DNA from: Bacteroidales bacterium
GTDB lineage: Bacteria > Bacteroidota > Bacteroidia > Bacteroidales > ML635J-15
NCBI GenBank assembly: GCA_016937855.1
Contig: JAFGVU010000101.1
Span: 1 to 64,000 of the forward strand
Direction of reading: 5' to 3'
DNA: 64,000 nucleotides
In this document: piece after piece, positions 46,312 through 54,426 of the stretch
Layout: every line of letters starts with the position of its first letter
Numbering within the stretch: position 1 is the first letter of the stretch
Translations under genes and position numbers: made by a program
Notes under the pieces: generated by a model
Databases searched by the model: none
What the model was told of the DNA's origin: nothing
Seen by the model: only the letters and a program-made list of their open reading frames with translations

Positions 46312-47391
46312 GTGAGAAAAATTGATATATATATCATCAAAAAATTTCTGGGAACTTATTTTCTGGCTTTATTCCTAATCATTTGTGTTGCAATTATTTT
46401 TGATGTCTCAGAAAAAATGGATGATTTTCTCGATAAAGGAGCTCCATTAAAATCGATTTTATTTGATTATTATCTGAACTTTATACCATATTTTGCAAAT
46501 CTTTTTAGTGCATTATTTGTTTTTATTTCTGTAATATTTTTTACATCGCGCATGGCTGCCAAGACTGAATTTATTGCAATGTTTAGCAGTGGAATAAGCT
46601 TAAGCAGATTGCTAGTTCCCTATTTTGTCGCAGCAGCTCTAATTACAATTTTATCTTTTTCCCTTGGCAACTACGTTATTCCCGATGCAAATAAAAGAAG
46701 ACTCGATTTCCAAAACACATATTTAAAAGGCGGGGATAATAAAATTGGAAGTTTTAATATACACCGACAAATAGAGCCAGGTGTGTATTTTTATGTCGAG
46801 AGTTATAACCGCGAGAGAAATGTGGGAATGCGCATGACATTAGAAAAATTTGATGGAGTAAAATTAGTATCAAAACTGAATGCCGACATGATGATTTGGG
46901 ATTCTATAAATCAAACATGGATTTTACAAACTTATTTTATTCGTGATTTTGGCGAGAATAGCGAAAACCTAATTTCGGGTTTGCGTTTAGATTCTACTTT
47001 TAGAATAAGACCAGAGGATTTTGAAAGCAAACTAAATGTTGTTGAAGCAATGAACCGACGAGAACTGAACGAATTTATCGCAGAGCAAAGACTTTCAGGA
47101 ACTTCGGCTGTTGTAAGTAGTGAAATAGAAAAGTATTCACGTATTTCTGCACCATTTGCAACTTTTATTCTTACAATTATAGGATTCTCATTATCTGTAA
47201 GAAAAGTCCGTGGTGGGTTAGGAATAAATATTGGAATAGGCTTATTGTTAAGCTTCTCATATATTTTATTTATGAGGTTTTCAACTGTGTTTGCAATTAA
47301 CGGAACGTTTAATGCAGCATTTTCGGTCTGGATTCCAAATTTAATGTACGCAATAATTGCAGTATTTATTTATTTTACTGCACCCAAATAA
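46312..47391 (+). CDS. LptF/LptG family lipopolysaccharide export permease
   Basis: 359 aa, YjgP/YjgQ family. Start GTG directly follows the tgt stop codon, so translation is coupled. Six transmembrane helices are predicted, three N-terminal (about 12-33, 55-75, 98-118) and three C-terminal (about 275-295, 302-320, 330-355), around a periplasmic beta-jellyroll. LptF and LptG form the membrane part of the LptB2FG extractor that passes LPS to the Lpt bridge. Whether it is F or G cannot be decided. The tgt-lptF/G pairing is a recurrent Bacteroidota arrangement. Confidence 0.9.
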   Translation: MRKIDIYIIKKFLGTYFLALFLIICVAIIFDVSEKMDDFLDKGAPLKSILFDYYLNFIPYFANLFSALFVFISVIFFTSRMAAKTEFIAMFSSGISLSRLLVPYFVAAALITILSFSLGNYVIPDANKRRLDFQNTYLKGGDNKIGSFNIHRQIEPGVYFYVESYNRERNVGMRMTLEKFDGVKLVSKLNADMMIWDSINQTWILQTYFIRDFGENSENLISGLRLDSTFRIRPEDFESKLNVVEAMNRRELNEFIAEQRLSGTSAVVSSEIEKYSRISAPFATFILTIIGFSLSVRKVRGGLGINIGIGLLLSFSYILFMRFSTVFAINGTFNAAFSVWIPNLMYAIIAVFIYFTAPK

Positions 47392-47417
47392 AATTTGTTT
47401 AACCAATTATTAATCAT

Positions 47418-48962
47418 ATGAGTAAAAATGAAAAAGTTGAAGCTTTAAACCAAAAACGCCGGGAAGTAATGCTTGGCGGAGGCGAAAAAGCTATTCAAAA
47501 ACAAAAAGACTCTGGCAAATTAACGGCCAGAGAAAGAATTGATCTGTTACTTGATCCGAATTCATTTAATGAGTATGATCTCTTTGCACAACACGAAGCC
47601 AGAGATTTTGGAATGATGGAAAAAGTTCTTAATGGGGATGGTGTAATTATTGGGACAGGAACCATTGATAACAAACCGGTATGCGTATTTGCACAGGACT
47701 TTACCGTTGTGGGAGGTTCGTTGGGATATATGCACGCAAAAAAAATCACAAAAATACAAGATGTAGCAATGAAAATGCGCGTACCTTGTATTGGAATTAA
47801 TGACTCGGGCGGAGCAAGAATACAAGAGGGCGTAAGCTCTTTGGCAGGATATGGTGAGATATTTTTTCGAAATACTCAAGCTAGCGGTGTAATTCCACAG
47901 ATATCTGTTATCCTAGGCCCTTGTGCCGGTGGTGCAGTGTATTCTCCTGCTCTAACAGACTACGTTTTTGTAGTTGACAAAGTGTCGAAAATGTTTATTA
48001 CTGGTCCAGAAGTTATTAAAACTGTACTTGGCGAAGAAATTTCACAAGAAGACCTTGGTGGAGCAAGAGTTCATAGCGAAATTACCGGGAATGCCCACTT
48101 TTTTGCTCACGACGAAAAAGAATGCTTTGCACAAATTCGCAAATTATTATCTGTTATCCCTCATAATAATAAGGATGGTGCCGAGAGAAACGAAACCAAA
48201 AATCCAAAAACAAATATCGACATCAATAATGTTGTGCCAATTGACCCAACAAAACCTTACGATGTGCGCGATGTAATTAAAGCGGTGACCGACGATTCTG
48301 ATTTTGTAGAAGTAATGGAAAAATTCGCTCAAAACATAGTTATCGGATTTGGACGTATCGATGGAAAAACTGTAGGATTTATTGCAAATCAGCCTTATTA
48401 TCTTGCCGGGGTACTGGATGTGGACTCATCCGACAAAGCTGCTCGTTTTATTCGGTACTGCGACGCTTTTAATATTCCTGTGGTAACTCTTGTTGACCTA
48501 CCCGGCTATTTACCCGGAGTCGATCAGGAGCACAGCGGTGTTATTCGTCATGGAGCAAAGGTTCTTTATGCATATAGCGAGGCCACTGTGCCAAAAATTA
48601 CAGTTATTCTTCGTAAAGCCTATGGTGGTGGTTATATTGCAATGAGCTCAAGACATTTAGATGCTGATTTCGTTTATGCATGGCCAACTGCCGAAATTGC
48701 AGTAATGGGACCGCAAGGTGCAGCAAATATCATCTTCCGTAAAGAGATAATGGAAGCCGAAAATCCTGAGGAAATGCGCAAACAAAAAGTTGAAGAGTAC
48801 AAAGAAAGATTTGCAAATCCTTATGTTGCAGCTGCTAAAGGTTATGTCGATTCTGTTATCGAACCGGCCGAAACCAGAAAAATGCTTATCCATTCGCTAA
48901 AAGTTTGTGAGAATAAAGCAGAAATTAAAATTGATAAAAAACACGGAATCCCACCATTTTAA
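47418..48962 (+). CDS. Acyl-CoA carboxylase/decarboxylase carboxyltransferase (beta) subunit
   Basis: 514 aa, matching propionyl-CoA carboxylase beta and methylmalonyl-CoA decarboxylase alpha subunits. The two crotonase-like halves carry the oxyanion-hole motifs GGARIQEGVSSLAGYGEIFFRN (about 132-153) and PGYLPGVDQEHSGVIRHGAKVLYAYSEATVPKITVILRKAYGGGYIAMSSRHL (about 357-413). It transfers the carboxyl group between biotin and an acyl-CoA, probably propionyl-/methylmalonyl-CoA. The biotin carrier follows after 10 bp. There is no biotin carboxylase gene here, so either it is elsewhere or the complex works as a decarboxylase with a membrane beta subunit encoded elsewhere. Confidence 0.92.
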   Translation: MSKNEKVEALNQKRREVMLGGGEKAIQKQKDSGKLTARERIDLLLDPNSFNEYDLFAQHEARDFGMMEKVLNGDGVIIGTGTIDNKPVCVFAQDFTVVGGSLGYMHAKKITKIQDVAMKMRVPCIGINDSGGARIQEGVSSLAGYGEIFFRNTQASGVIPQISVILGPCAGGAVYSPALTDYVFVVDKVSKMFITGPEVIKTVLGEEISQEDLGGARVHSEITGNAHFFAHDEKECFAQIRKLLSVIPHNNKDGAERNETKNPKTNIDINNVVPIDPTKPYDVRDVIKAVTDDSDFVEVMEKFAQNIVIGFGRIDGKTVGFIANQPYYLAGVLDVDSSDKAARFIRYCDAFNIPVVTLVDLPGYLPGVDQEHSGVIRHGAKVLYAYSEATVPKITVILRKAYGGGYIAMSSRHLDADFVYAWPTAEIAVMGPQGAANIIFRKEIMEAENPEEMRKQKVEEYKERFANPYVAAAKGYVDSVIEPAETRKMLIHSLKVCENKAEIKIDKKHGIPPF

Positions 48963-48972
48963 ATCTTGAGTT

Positions 48973-49287
48973 ATGGAAGAAAATAAAAAATTACAAATGA
49001 GAATAGATGATGAGATCTATGAAACATCTTCTACTCCGGCTTTCGAACGAAAGACCAAATGGGAATTACCAGACGATAGAATAATTAATTCAATTATCCC
49101 CGGTACAATTGTCGAAGTTCTGGTTCAAAAAGGACAACAAGTAAAAGAGGGAGAAATGATGCTAATTATCGAAGCAATGAAAATGAATAATCGACTTGTT
49201 TTTTCAAAAGATGGTGTTGTTGATGAAATTTGTGTAAAACCAGGCGATATTGTTTCAAAAGGGCAAAAACTTTTGGTACTTAAATAG
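48973..49287 (+). CDS. Biotin carboxyl carrier protein subunit
   Basis: 104 aa. The C-terminal 75 residues are a biotinyl/lipoyl fold with the canonical AMKM biotinylation site (IIEAMKMNNRLVF). The N-terminal 30 residues are a short linker. It carries biotin for the carboxyltransferase encoded just upstream. A hairpin terminator follows about 20 bp after the stop, so this is the last gene of the operon. Confidence 0.93.
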   Translation: MEENKKLQMRIDDEIYETSSTPAFERKTKWELPDDRIINSIIPGTIVEVLVQKGQQVKEGEMMLIIEAMKMNNRLVFSKDGVVDEICVKPGDIVSKGQKLLVLK

Positions 49288-49305
49288 TAGCTACAAAATC
49301 ATTTA

Positions 49306-49340
49306 AAATGAGCCAAGCATTTGTTTGGCTTATTTTTTTT
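49306..49340 (+). terminator. Rho-independent terminator after the biotin carrier gene
   Basis: AAAATG-AGCCAA ... TTGGCT-TATTTTTTTT, arms at 49311-49316 and 49325-49330, followed by a T run. Confidence 0.8.
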
Positions 49341-49359
49341 ATCAGAGCTTGCTCCAAAC

Positions 49360-49498
49360 TTAAAATGTTCAAGCGTGAAGCAATCGAGAGTTTTGATCGA
49401 ATCCCTTAAAACGTTAAAGCGCGAATCAATCGAGAGTTTTGAGCCAATCCCTTAAAATGTTCAAGCGCGACTCCATCGCGTTTGGACATTTTAAGAAC
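49360..49498 (+). repeat. Three tandem 46-bp repeats
   Basis: Units start at 49360, 49406 and 49452, each beginning TTAAAA(T/C)GTT(C/A)AAGCG(T/C)GA. Units 1 and 2 contain ATCGAGAGTTTTGA and end in AATCCC. Unit 3 is an imperfect palindrome, AAAATGTTCAAGCGCGA ... TCGCGTTTGGACATTTT. There is no coding potential. Confidence 0.85.
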
Positions 49499-49686
49499 AC
49501 GAGAACCTATTTACTACTTTAAATTATTTTTAAAAAGATTGGGATAGAGAGGTAAAATTAATTGAAACGCCCCCCCAAAACCAATTGAAACGCGACAGAA
49601 CCCCGAAGGGCTCGCTGAAAGCAATCGCGCTCCAACTGTTTTTGGGGATTCGCTACTCCGGTTTTAGGATTTTTTTGAGCATATCC

Positions 49687-49733
49687 CTAAAATGTTCAAG
49701 CGTGAAGCAATCGCGTTTGGATATTTTAAGAAC
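49687..49733 (+). repeat. Fourth, separate copy of the 46-bp repeat
   Basis: CTAAAATGTTCAAGCGTGAAGCAATCGCGTTTGGATATTTTAAGAAC combines the start of unit 1 with the end of unit 3. The 190 bp between contain GC-rich non-coding sequence with an ATTGAAACGC pair (49560 and 49583). Confidence 0.8.
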
Positions 49734-49751
49734 AATTATTGACAAAAAAGA

Positions 49752-49789
49752 AAAGGTTCATTCAAATAAAAGAATAAACCTTTTTTTTT
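49752..49789. terminator. Bidirectional hairpin terminator
   Basis: AAAGGTTCATTC (49752-49763) pairs with GAATAAACCTTT (49772-49783). Nine T follow on the plus strand and a T-rich tract on the minus strand. It probably ends the minus-strand NifU-like gene. Confidence 0.6.
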
Positions 49790-49817
49790 GGAAATCAAAT
49801 TCCAGATAATTTTATCC

Positions 49818-50048
49818 CTAAACAGAAACAACCTCTTTTACTTCCGGTACATCTTTTTTGAGTTTATCTTCAACTCCTAATTTTAGTGTTTGAATACTAA
49901 ACGGACACGATCCACATGCGCCTAAAAGTTTAACTTTTACAACGAAATCAGGAGTAACCTCAACAAGACTGATGTCACCACCGTCGGCTTGTAAATATGG
50001 TCTTACTTCCTGAATTGATTGTTCTATTTTCTTTACAATTTCTTCCAT
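49818..50048 (-). CDS. NifU-like C-terminal domain protein (iron-sulfur carrier)
   Basis: 76 aa, just the NifU C-terminal domain. The CxxC motif GACGSCPFS (about residues 45-53) binds a labile Fe-S cluster between two monomers. It probably passes clusters to apoproteins. It lies downstream of the Mrp-family ATPase on the same strand, separated by a hairpin repeat element, and the pairing suggests a joint role in Fe-S cluster assembly. Confidence 0.9.
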   Translation of the reverse strand: MEEIVKKIEQSIQEVRPYLQADGGDISLVEVTPDFVVKVKLLGACGSCPFSIQTLKLGVEDKLKKDVPEVKEVVSV

Positions 50049-50070
50049 CTTGTTATGTTTTTATTTGTTA

Positions 50071-50234
50071 AACAAAATTTTCGAGTTTCTCGAAAATTTA
50101 CCTATTTCCTCTTTTTTTATTTAATTATTACTTGTTTTCTTTTCTTGTCCACCGCGCCCCTTCGTCCCTGAAGGGAAGCCAGCGCGCTTATCTCTTTCAA
50201 ATTTTCGAGTTACTCGAAAATTTACCTATTTCCC
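50071..50234 (-). repeat. Composite hairpin element, copy A
   Basis: Read on the minus strand it begins 5-6 bp after the mrp stop. Order: GGTAAATTTTCGAG-TAA-CTCGAAAATT, a GC-rich core with its own CCCTTCAGGG palindrome and GCGCGC, an extra partial copy of the mrp 3' end, and a second AAATTTTCGAGAAACTCGAAAATTT (50099-50075) followed by TTTAAC. Confidence 0.8.
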
Positions 50235-51335
50235 TTATTTAATTATTACTTGTTTTGTTGGAGGCAATTCCTTATTTCTTTTTTCCACAGCATCTAAGAA
50301 CTTATCTGCAAAATCCGAAAAGGCTTTACCAATTACCGAGCTAATGTCAACAGCTGCAGGTCTTCCTCCATCGCCACTTTCGCACACCGACTGAACCAAA
50401 GGTATTTGCGCAAGAACTTGAGTATCAGCCTCTTCTGCTAATTTTTGAGTTCCACCTTTTCCAAAAATATAGTATTTATTATCGGGTAATTCGGCAGGAG
50501 TAAACCAAGCCATATTCTCGACCAGTCCTAAAACCGGGACTTCTATTCCTTTCGACTTAAACATTGCCACACCTTTTCGGGCATCAGCAATTGCAACATC
50601 CTGAGGAGTGCTTACAATCACTGCACCTGTAACAGGAACCGACTGAACAAGAGTTAAGTGAATATCGCTTGTTCCGGGAGGCATGTCAAAAAGTAAATAA
50701 TCGAGTTCTCCCCATTTTGCCTGATCGATAAGTTGTTTTAAAACTCCTGTAGCCATTGGGCCACGCCAGATTGTAGCATCTGCAGGATTCACAAAAAATC
50801 CAACCGAAAGCATCTTTATTCCATATTTCTCGACAGGAATAATAAATTCCTTACCATCCTCTTTTGTGCCGGTTGGCTTAATATCTTCGACACCAAACAT
50901 TTTTGGAATACTTGGACCAAAGATATCAGCATCAACAACACCAACTCTGTATCCTTTTTGTGCTAAAGCAACAGCAAGATTTACAGTAACTGTCGATTTA
51001 CCAACACCCCCCTTTCCACTTGCAATTGCTATGATGTTTTCGATACCTTCGATTCCATTTGCATTTTTAGGTGGAGCTTTTGGCTTAACCTTTACTCTTG
51101 AAGTAATATTAATAATCAAATCGTCGCCAAAATGTTTTTCTATTTCTGATTTAACAGATCGCTTTATCGAATTGATAAACGGATCGGTAGATTTCTCGAA
51201 AACTAAAACAATTTCAACATTTTCTTCATCTATGTTTATATTGTCAAGAATATTTAAACTGACAATATCTGTCCCGCTTTCAGGATGAACAACATTTTTA
51301 AGTATTTCTTCAATTATTTGATTATTAAGCTCCAT
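50235..51335 (-). CDS. Mrp/NBP35-family iron-sulfur cluster carrier ATPase
   Basis: 366 aa. The N-terminal MIP18/DUF59 domain (about 1-85) is followed by a deviant Walker A P-loop ATPase, IASGKGGVGKSTVTVNLA (about 107-124), with VDADIFGPSIPKMFG, LLFDMPPGTSDIHLTL and PQDVAIADARKGVAMF. In the characterised family a CxxC near the end binds a bridging Fe-S cluster. Here the equivalent stretch is ENMAWFTPAELPDNKYYIFGKGG, with no cysteine pair. Cluster binding may therefore differ, although other Bacteroidota members look similar from memory. It is followed by a hairpin element and a NifU-like gene. Confidence 0.92.
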   Translation of the reverse strand: MELNNQIIEEILKNVVHPESGTDIVSLNILDNINIDEENVEIVLVFEKSTDPFINSIKRSVKSEIEKHFGDDLIINITSRVKVKPKAPPKNANGIEGIENIIAIASGKGGVGKSTVTVNLAVALAQKGYRVGVVDADIFGPSIPKMFGVEDIKPTGTKEDGKEFIIPVEKYGIKMLSVGFFVNPADATIWRGPMATGVLKQLIDQAKWGELDYLLFDMPPGTSDIHLTLVQSVPVTGAVIVSTPQDVAIADARKGVAMFKSKGIEVPVLGLVENMAWFTPAELPDNKYYIFGKGGTQKLAEEADTQVLAQIPLVQSVCESGDGGRPAAVDISSVIGKAFSDFADKFLDAVEKRNKELPPTKQVIIK

Positions 51336-51520
51336 TTTAAAAGTTTTAACCTATACAGAAATAAATAACAAATTAACAGATTAACTGTTCAATCCCGTTA
51401 AAACTGAAATTGCATCTGCATTAAAAAAAAATCCAATTACAATTTTTCGGGATAGATAAGGTGACTGAGGAGTCCGACAATAGGAGGACGTCTCGAAGGC
51501 ACCGTTCAACTAATTAAGTT
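51336..51520. other. Intergenic region with an imperfect palindrome
   Basis: GGTGACTGAGGAGTCC ... GGACGTCTCGAAGGCACC (about 51460-51503) is an imperfect inverted repeat, GC-richer than its surroundings, reminiscent of interspersed palindromes in this phylum. No gene. Confidence 0.4.
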
Positions 51521-52810
51521 TTACAAACTCCAGTAAGTTAAATCGTTAATCTTACCTCTAAAAATGCCTTTAATATCAACTAAAATCCCGTTATCATTCG
51601 ACAATTCTTTAAAATAAGATTCGTTTAATTCTGTATAAGGTTTATGATTAACAGCAACTACAACAGCATCGTATTTTCCTGTTGGATTAGCAACTAAATC
51701 AACGTCATATTCTTCTTTTACTTCATGCGCATCAGCAAATGCATCAACGACATCATACTTTACATTATACTTGTCAAGCTCGTCGAGAATGTCGATAACT
51801 CTAGAGTTTCTGATATCAGTAACATCTTCTTTAAAAGTCATACCCATTACTAAAACTCTTGAAGTCGTAATTTCTTTTTTCTTAGAGATAATTAATTTAA
51901 CAATTTTACTTGCAACATAAGCTCCCATACCATCGTTAATCGCACGACCAGAATTAATCATTCTTGCATGATATCCCAATTCTTTTGCTTTGTGCAATAA
52001 ATAATACGGATCAACGCCAATACAGTGACCACCAACAAGACCCGGGATGAATTTAAGGAAATTCCACTTTGTTCCGGCAGCTTCGAGTACTTCAAAAGTA
52101 TTGATTCCCATGTGGTCGAAAATAATTGACAACTCATTCATTAATGCGATATTTACATCACGCTGAGTGTTTTCAATAATTTTTGCCGCTTCGGCAACTT
52201 TTATTGAGCTAGCGCGATGAACACCTGCTTTAATAATTATTTCGTAAGTTTTTGCAATTTCTTCGGCCGATTCGGCATCGCAACCTGATGATACTTTAAC
52301 GATACTTGTTAGAGTGTGAACTTTATCGCCCGGGTTTATTCTTTCGGGAGAAAAACCTACTTTAAAATCTTCTACAAATTTTAATCCTGACAATTGCTCA
52401 AGAACCGGAATACAATCTTCTTCGGTACAACCGGGATAAACTGTTGATTCATAAACTACGTAATCTCCTTTTTTAAGAATTTTACCAACAGTTTCTGATG
52501 CCTTTAATACTGGAGTAAGGTCCGGTAAATTATGTTCGTCGATTGGAGTTGGAACAGCAACGATATGAAAATGGCAATCTTTTAAGTCTTCAGCATTTGC
52601 AGTAAAAACGATATCACAGTTTTCAAACTCTTCAGGAGCAAGCTCATTACTTGGGTCGATACCCTTTTTCATCATCTCAACTCTTTCGGGTTTAATATCG
52701 AAACCAACAACTTTAACATGTTTTGCAAATTCTAATGCAATTGGTAGTCCCACATATCCCAGTCCAATTACTGAAATCTTTTTTTCTTTTTTAATGATTG
52801 AATTGTACAT
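51521..52810 (-). CDS. Nucleotide-sugar 6-dehydrogenase (WbpO/TviB type)
   Basis: 429 aa. N-terminal Rossmann domain GLGYVGLPIALEF (about 16-28), AVPTPIDEHNLPDLTPV, ESTVYPGCTEE, FSPERINPGDK and the catalytic cysteine motif GGHCIGVDPYYL (Cys about 265). The sequence is closest in pattern to UDP-N-acetylgalactosamine/-glucosamine dehydrogenases (WbpO, TviB, WbpA) rather than UDP-glucose dehydrogenase. It oxidises the C6 hydroxyl to a uronic acid with two NAD+. A minus-strand -7 element (TATTTTTG, 52842-52835) suggests its own promoter in addition to read-through from the wbpB/wbpD-like genes. Confidence 0.9.
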   Translation of the reverse strand: MYNSIIKKEKKISVIGLGYVGLPIALEFAKHVKVVGFDIKPERVEMMKKGIDPSNELAPEEFENCDIVFTANAEDLKDCHFHIVAVPTPIDEHNLPDLTPVLKASETVGKILKKGDYVVYESTVYPGCTEEDCIPVLEQLSGLKFVEDFKVGFSPERINPGDKVHTLTSIVKVSSGCDAESAEEIAKTYEIIIKAGVHRASSIKVAEAAKIIENTQRDVNIALMNELSIIFDHMGINTFEVLEAAGTKWNFLKFIPGLVGGHCIGVDPYYLLHKAKELGYHARMINSGRAINDGMGAYVASKIVKLIISKKKEITTSRVLVMGMTFKEDVTDIRNSRVIDILDELDKYNVKYDVVDAFADAHEVKEEYDVDLVANPTGKYDAVVVAVNHKPYTELNESYFKELSNDNGILVDIKGIFRGKINDLTYWSL

Positions 52811-52834
52811 AATTTTATATTGTTAAATATTTCA

Positions 52835-52842
52835 CAAAAATA
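52835..52842 (-). promoter_or_regulatory. -7 element of the nucleotide-sugar dehydrogenase gene
   Basis: The minus strand reads TATTTTTG, 24 bp before the ATG at 52810. Confidence 0.5.
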
Positions 52843-52872
52843 AGTTGTAAAAATAAATTATTTATTTAATCT

Positions 52873-53823
52873 TCAAAATGACTTTTTTAATAATGGATGA
52901 AATTCTCCGTTTATTCCAGTTGGAGAAGCATTACGAATGTCGAAAACCATATTAATTGAGTTACGCGCATCCTGCAAACCAAAACCATTTCCGGATAATA
53001 TATGCTTATAACTCTCGGTATGCAGGTCGGTAAAGCCGTCGCTAAACTCAATTTCCTGATTTTCTAATTTTATAGATCTAAAAGTTCTTTGCCCTTTCGC
53101 TTTAATGTCATCGGGGAGCATATTTTCGTCTATTGACAATACCCAACGAACTCTTGCGCGTTCCAGCTCTAGAAAACCGGCAGCTTTATCAATTTCGCTA
53201 AGTTGAACTGTACTTGATTTTACCGGTCCAAAAATCCAACTAAGCATATCAAAAAAGTGTACTCCGATATTAGTTGCTATTCCGCCCGATTTTTGCATAT
53301 CGCCTTTCCATGAATAGTGATACCATTTTCCGCGTGATGTTATGTACGCCAAATCGACATCATAAATTTTATCTTTTGGTCCGTTATCGATTTTATGTTT
53401 TAGGTCGATAATTGATTTATGCAACCGTAATTGCAAAATATTATATATTTTTTTCCCGGTTTCTCTTTCTATTTCTTCGAGAGCATCGATATTCCATGGG
53501 TTTAACACCAAAGGTTTTTCGCAAATTGCATTAGCCTTATGGCGCAAAGCAAAACGGATATGCGAATCGTGCAAATAGTTTGGTGAACAGATACTTACAT
53601 AATCGATTTTTTTATCTGATCGACTAAGCTTATCGACATGACGCTCGAAACGTTCGAATTCGTGAAAAAAGTCAGCATCAGGGAAATGAGCATCTAAAAA
53701 ACCCACACTATCAAACGGGTCGAGAGTTGCTATTAAGTTATTTCCTGTTTCTTTGATTGCTTTTACATGTCTTAAGGCGATATATCCGCCAACACCAACA
53801 AGGGCAAAATTAATGTTTGACAT
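52873..53823 (-). CDS. Gfo/Idh/MocA oxidoreductase (WbpB-like)
   Basis: 316 aa from the ATG at 53823 (MSNINFALVGVGGYIALRHVKAI). The track start at 53883 adds 20 residues that overlap the preceding gene. NAD-binding GVGGYIA is at the start; CEKPLVLNPWNID carries the EKP motif (about 110-122), and KSGGIATNIGVHFFDMLSWIFG the GGxxxDxGxHxxD-type catalytic region. The WbpB family oxidises the C3 hydroxyl of UDP-N-acetylglucosaminuronate. It begins 2 bp after the WbpD-like gene, in the order expected of a 2,3-diacetamido-uronic acid pathway; the aminotransferase (WbpE) is not in the window. Confidence 0.88.
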   Translation of the reverse strand: MSNINFALVGVGGYIALRHVKAIKETGNNLIATLDPFDSVGFLDAHFPDADFFHEFERFERHVDKLSRSDKKIDYVSICSPNYLHDSHIRFALRHKANAICEKPLVLNPWNIDALEEIERETGKKIYNILQLRLHKSIIDLKHKIDNGPKDKIYDVDLAYITSRGKWYHYSWKGDMQKSGGIATNIGVHFFDMLSWIFGPVKSSTVQLSEIDKAAGFLELERARVRWVLSIDENMLPDDIKAKGQRTFRSIKLENQEIEFSDGFTDLHTESYKHILSGNGFGLQDARNSINMVFDIRNASPTGINGEFHPLLKKSF

Positions 53824-53825
53824 AA

Positions 53826-54401
53826 TTATAATTTTGTTACAACATTGTTTTTTAATTGATATTTCTCTTTGCTTTCGGGGCAAACGGCAAACCCATCTGC
53901 ATCAAAGTTTAGCTTATGTCCGTATTCACTCATCCATCCTGTTTGACGAGCGGGATTACCAACCACAAGTGCATAATCGGGAACTTCTTTTGTAACCACA
54001 GCACCTGCACCAATAAATGCAAAACGACCGATATTATGACCACAAACAATAGTAGCATTTGCTCCAATTGATGCACCGTGCTTTACAACTGTTTTAAGAT
54101 ATTCGCTTTTTCGATTAACGGCACTACGAGGATTTATAACATTTGTAAAAACCATAGATGGGCCAAGAAATACGTCGTCTTCGCAAACAACTCCGGTATA
54201 AATCGACACATTATTTTGGACTTTAACATTATTTCCGAGAACCACATCGGGCGAAACAACAACGTTTTGACCAATATTACAATCCTTGCCAATATTGCAT
54301 CCTGTCATGATATGTGAAAAATGCCAAATCTTTGTTCCGGCACCTATTTTACAATTATCATCAACGACTGCTGTCTCGTGAGCAAAAAAGTCTAAACTCA
54401 T
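53826..54401 (-). CDS. N-acetyltransferase with left-handed beta-helix (WbpD-like)
   Basis: 191 aa. Hexapeptide repeats run through about residues 10-150 (CKIGAGTKIWHFSHIMTGCNIGKDCNIGQNVVVSPDVVLGNNVKVQNNVSIYTGVVCEDDVFLGPSMVFTNV), with KHGASIGANATIVCGHNIGRFAFIGAGAVVTKEVPDYALVVGNPARQTGW. This matches WbpD, which acetylates the 3-amino group of UDP-2-acetamido-3-amino-2,3-dideoxyglucuronate. It is the first gene of the set with wbpB-like and wbpO-like genes. A -7 element (TACTTTTG on the minus strand, 54426-54419) lies 17 bp upstream. Confidence 0.92.
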   Translation of the reverse strand: MSLDFFAHETAVVDDNCKIGAGTKIWHFSHIMTGCNIGKDCNIGQNVVVSPDVVLGNNVKVQNNVSIYTGVVCEDDVFLGPSMVFTNVINPRSAVNRKSEYLKTVVKHGASIGANATIVCGHNIGRFAFIGAGAVVTKEVPDYALVVGNPARQTGWMSEYGHKLNFDADGFAVCPESKEKYQLKNNVVTKL

Positions 54402-54418
54402 ACTTTCAAAATTTTAGA

Positions 54419-54426
54419 CAAAAGTA
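54419..54426 (-). promoter_or_regulatory. -7 element of the wbpD-like gene
   Basis: The minus strand reads TACTTTTG, 17 bp from the ATG at 54401. Confidence 0.55.
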
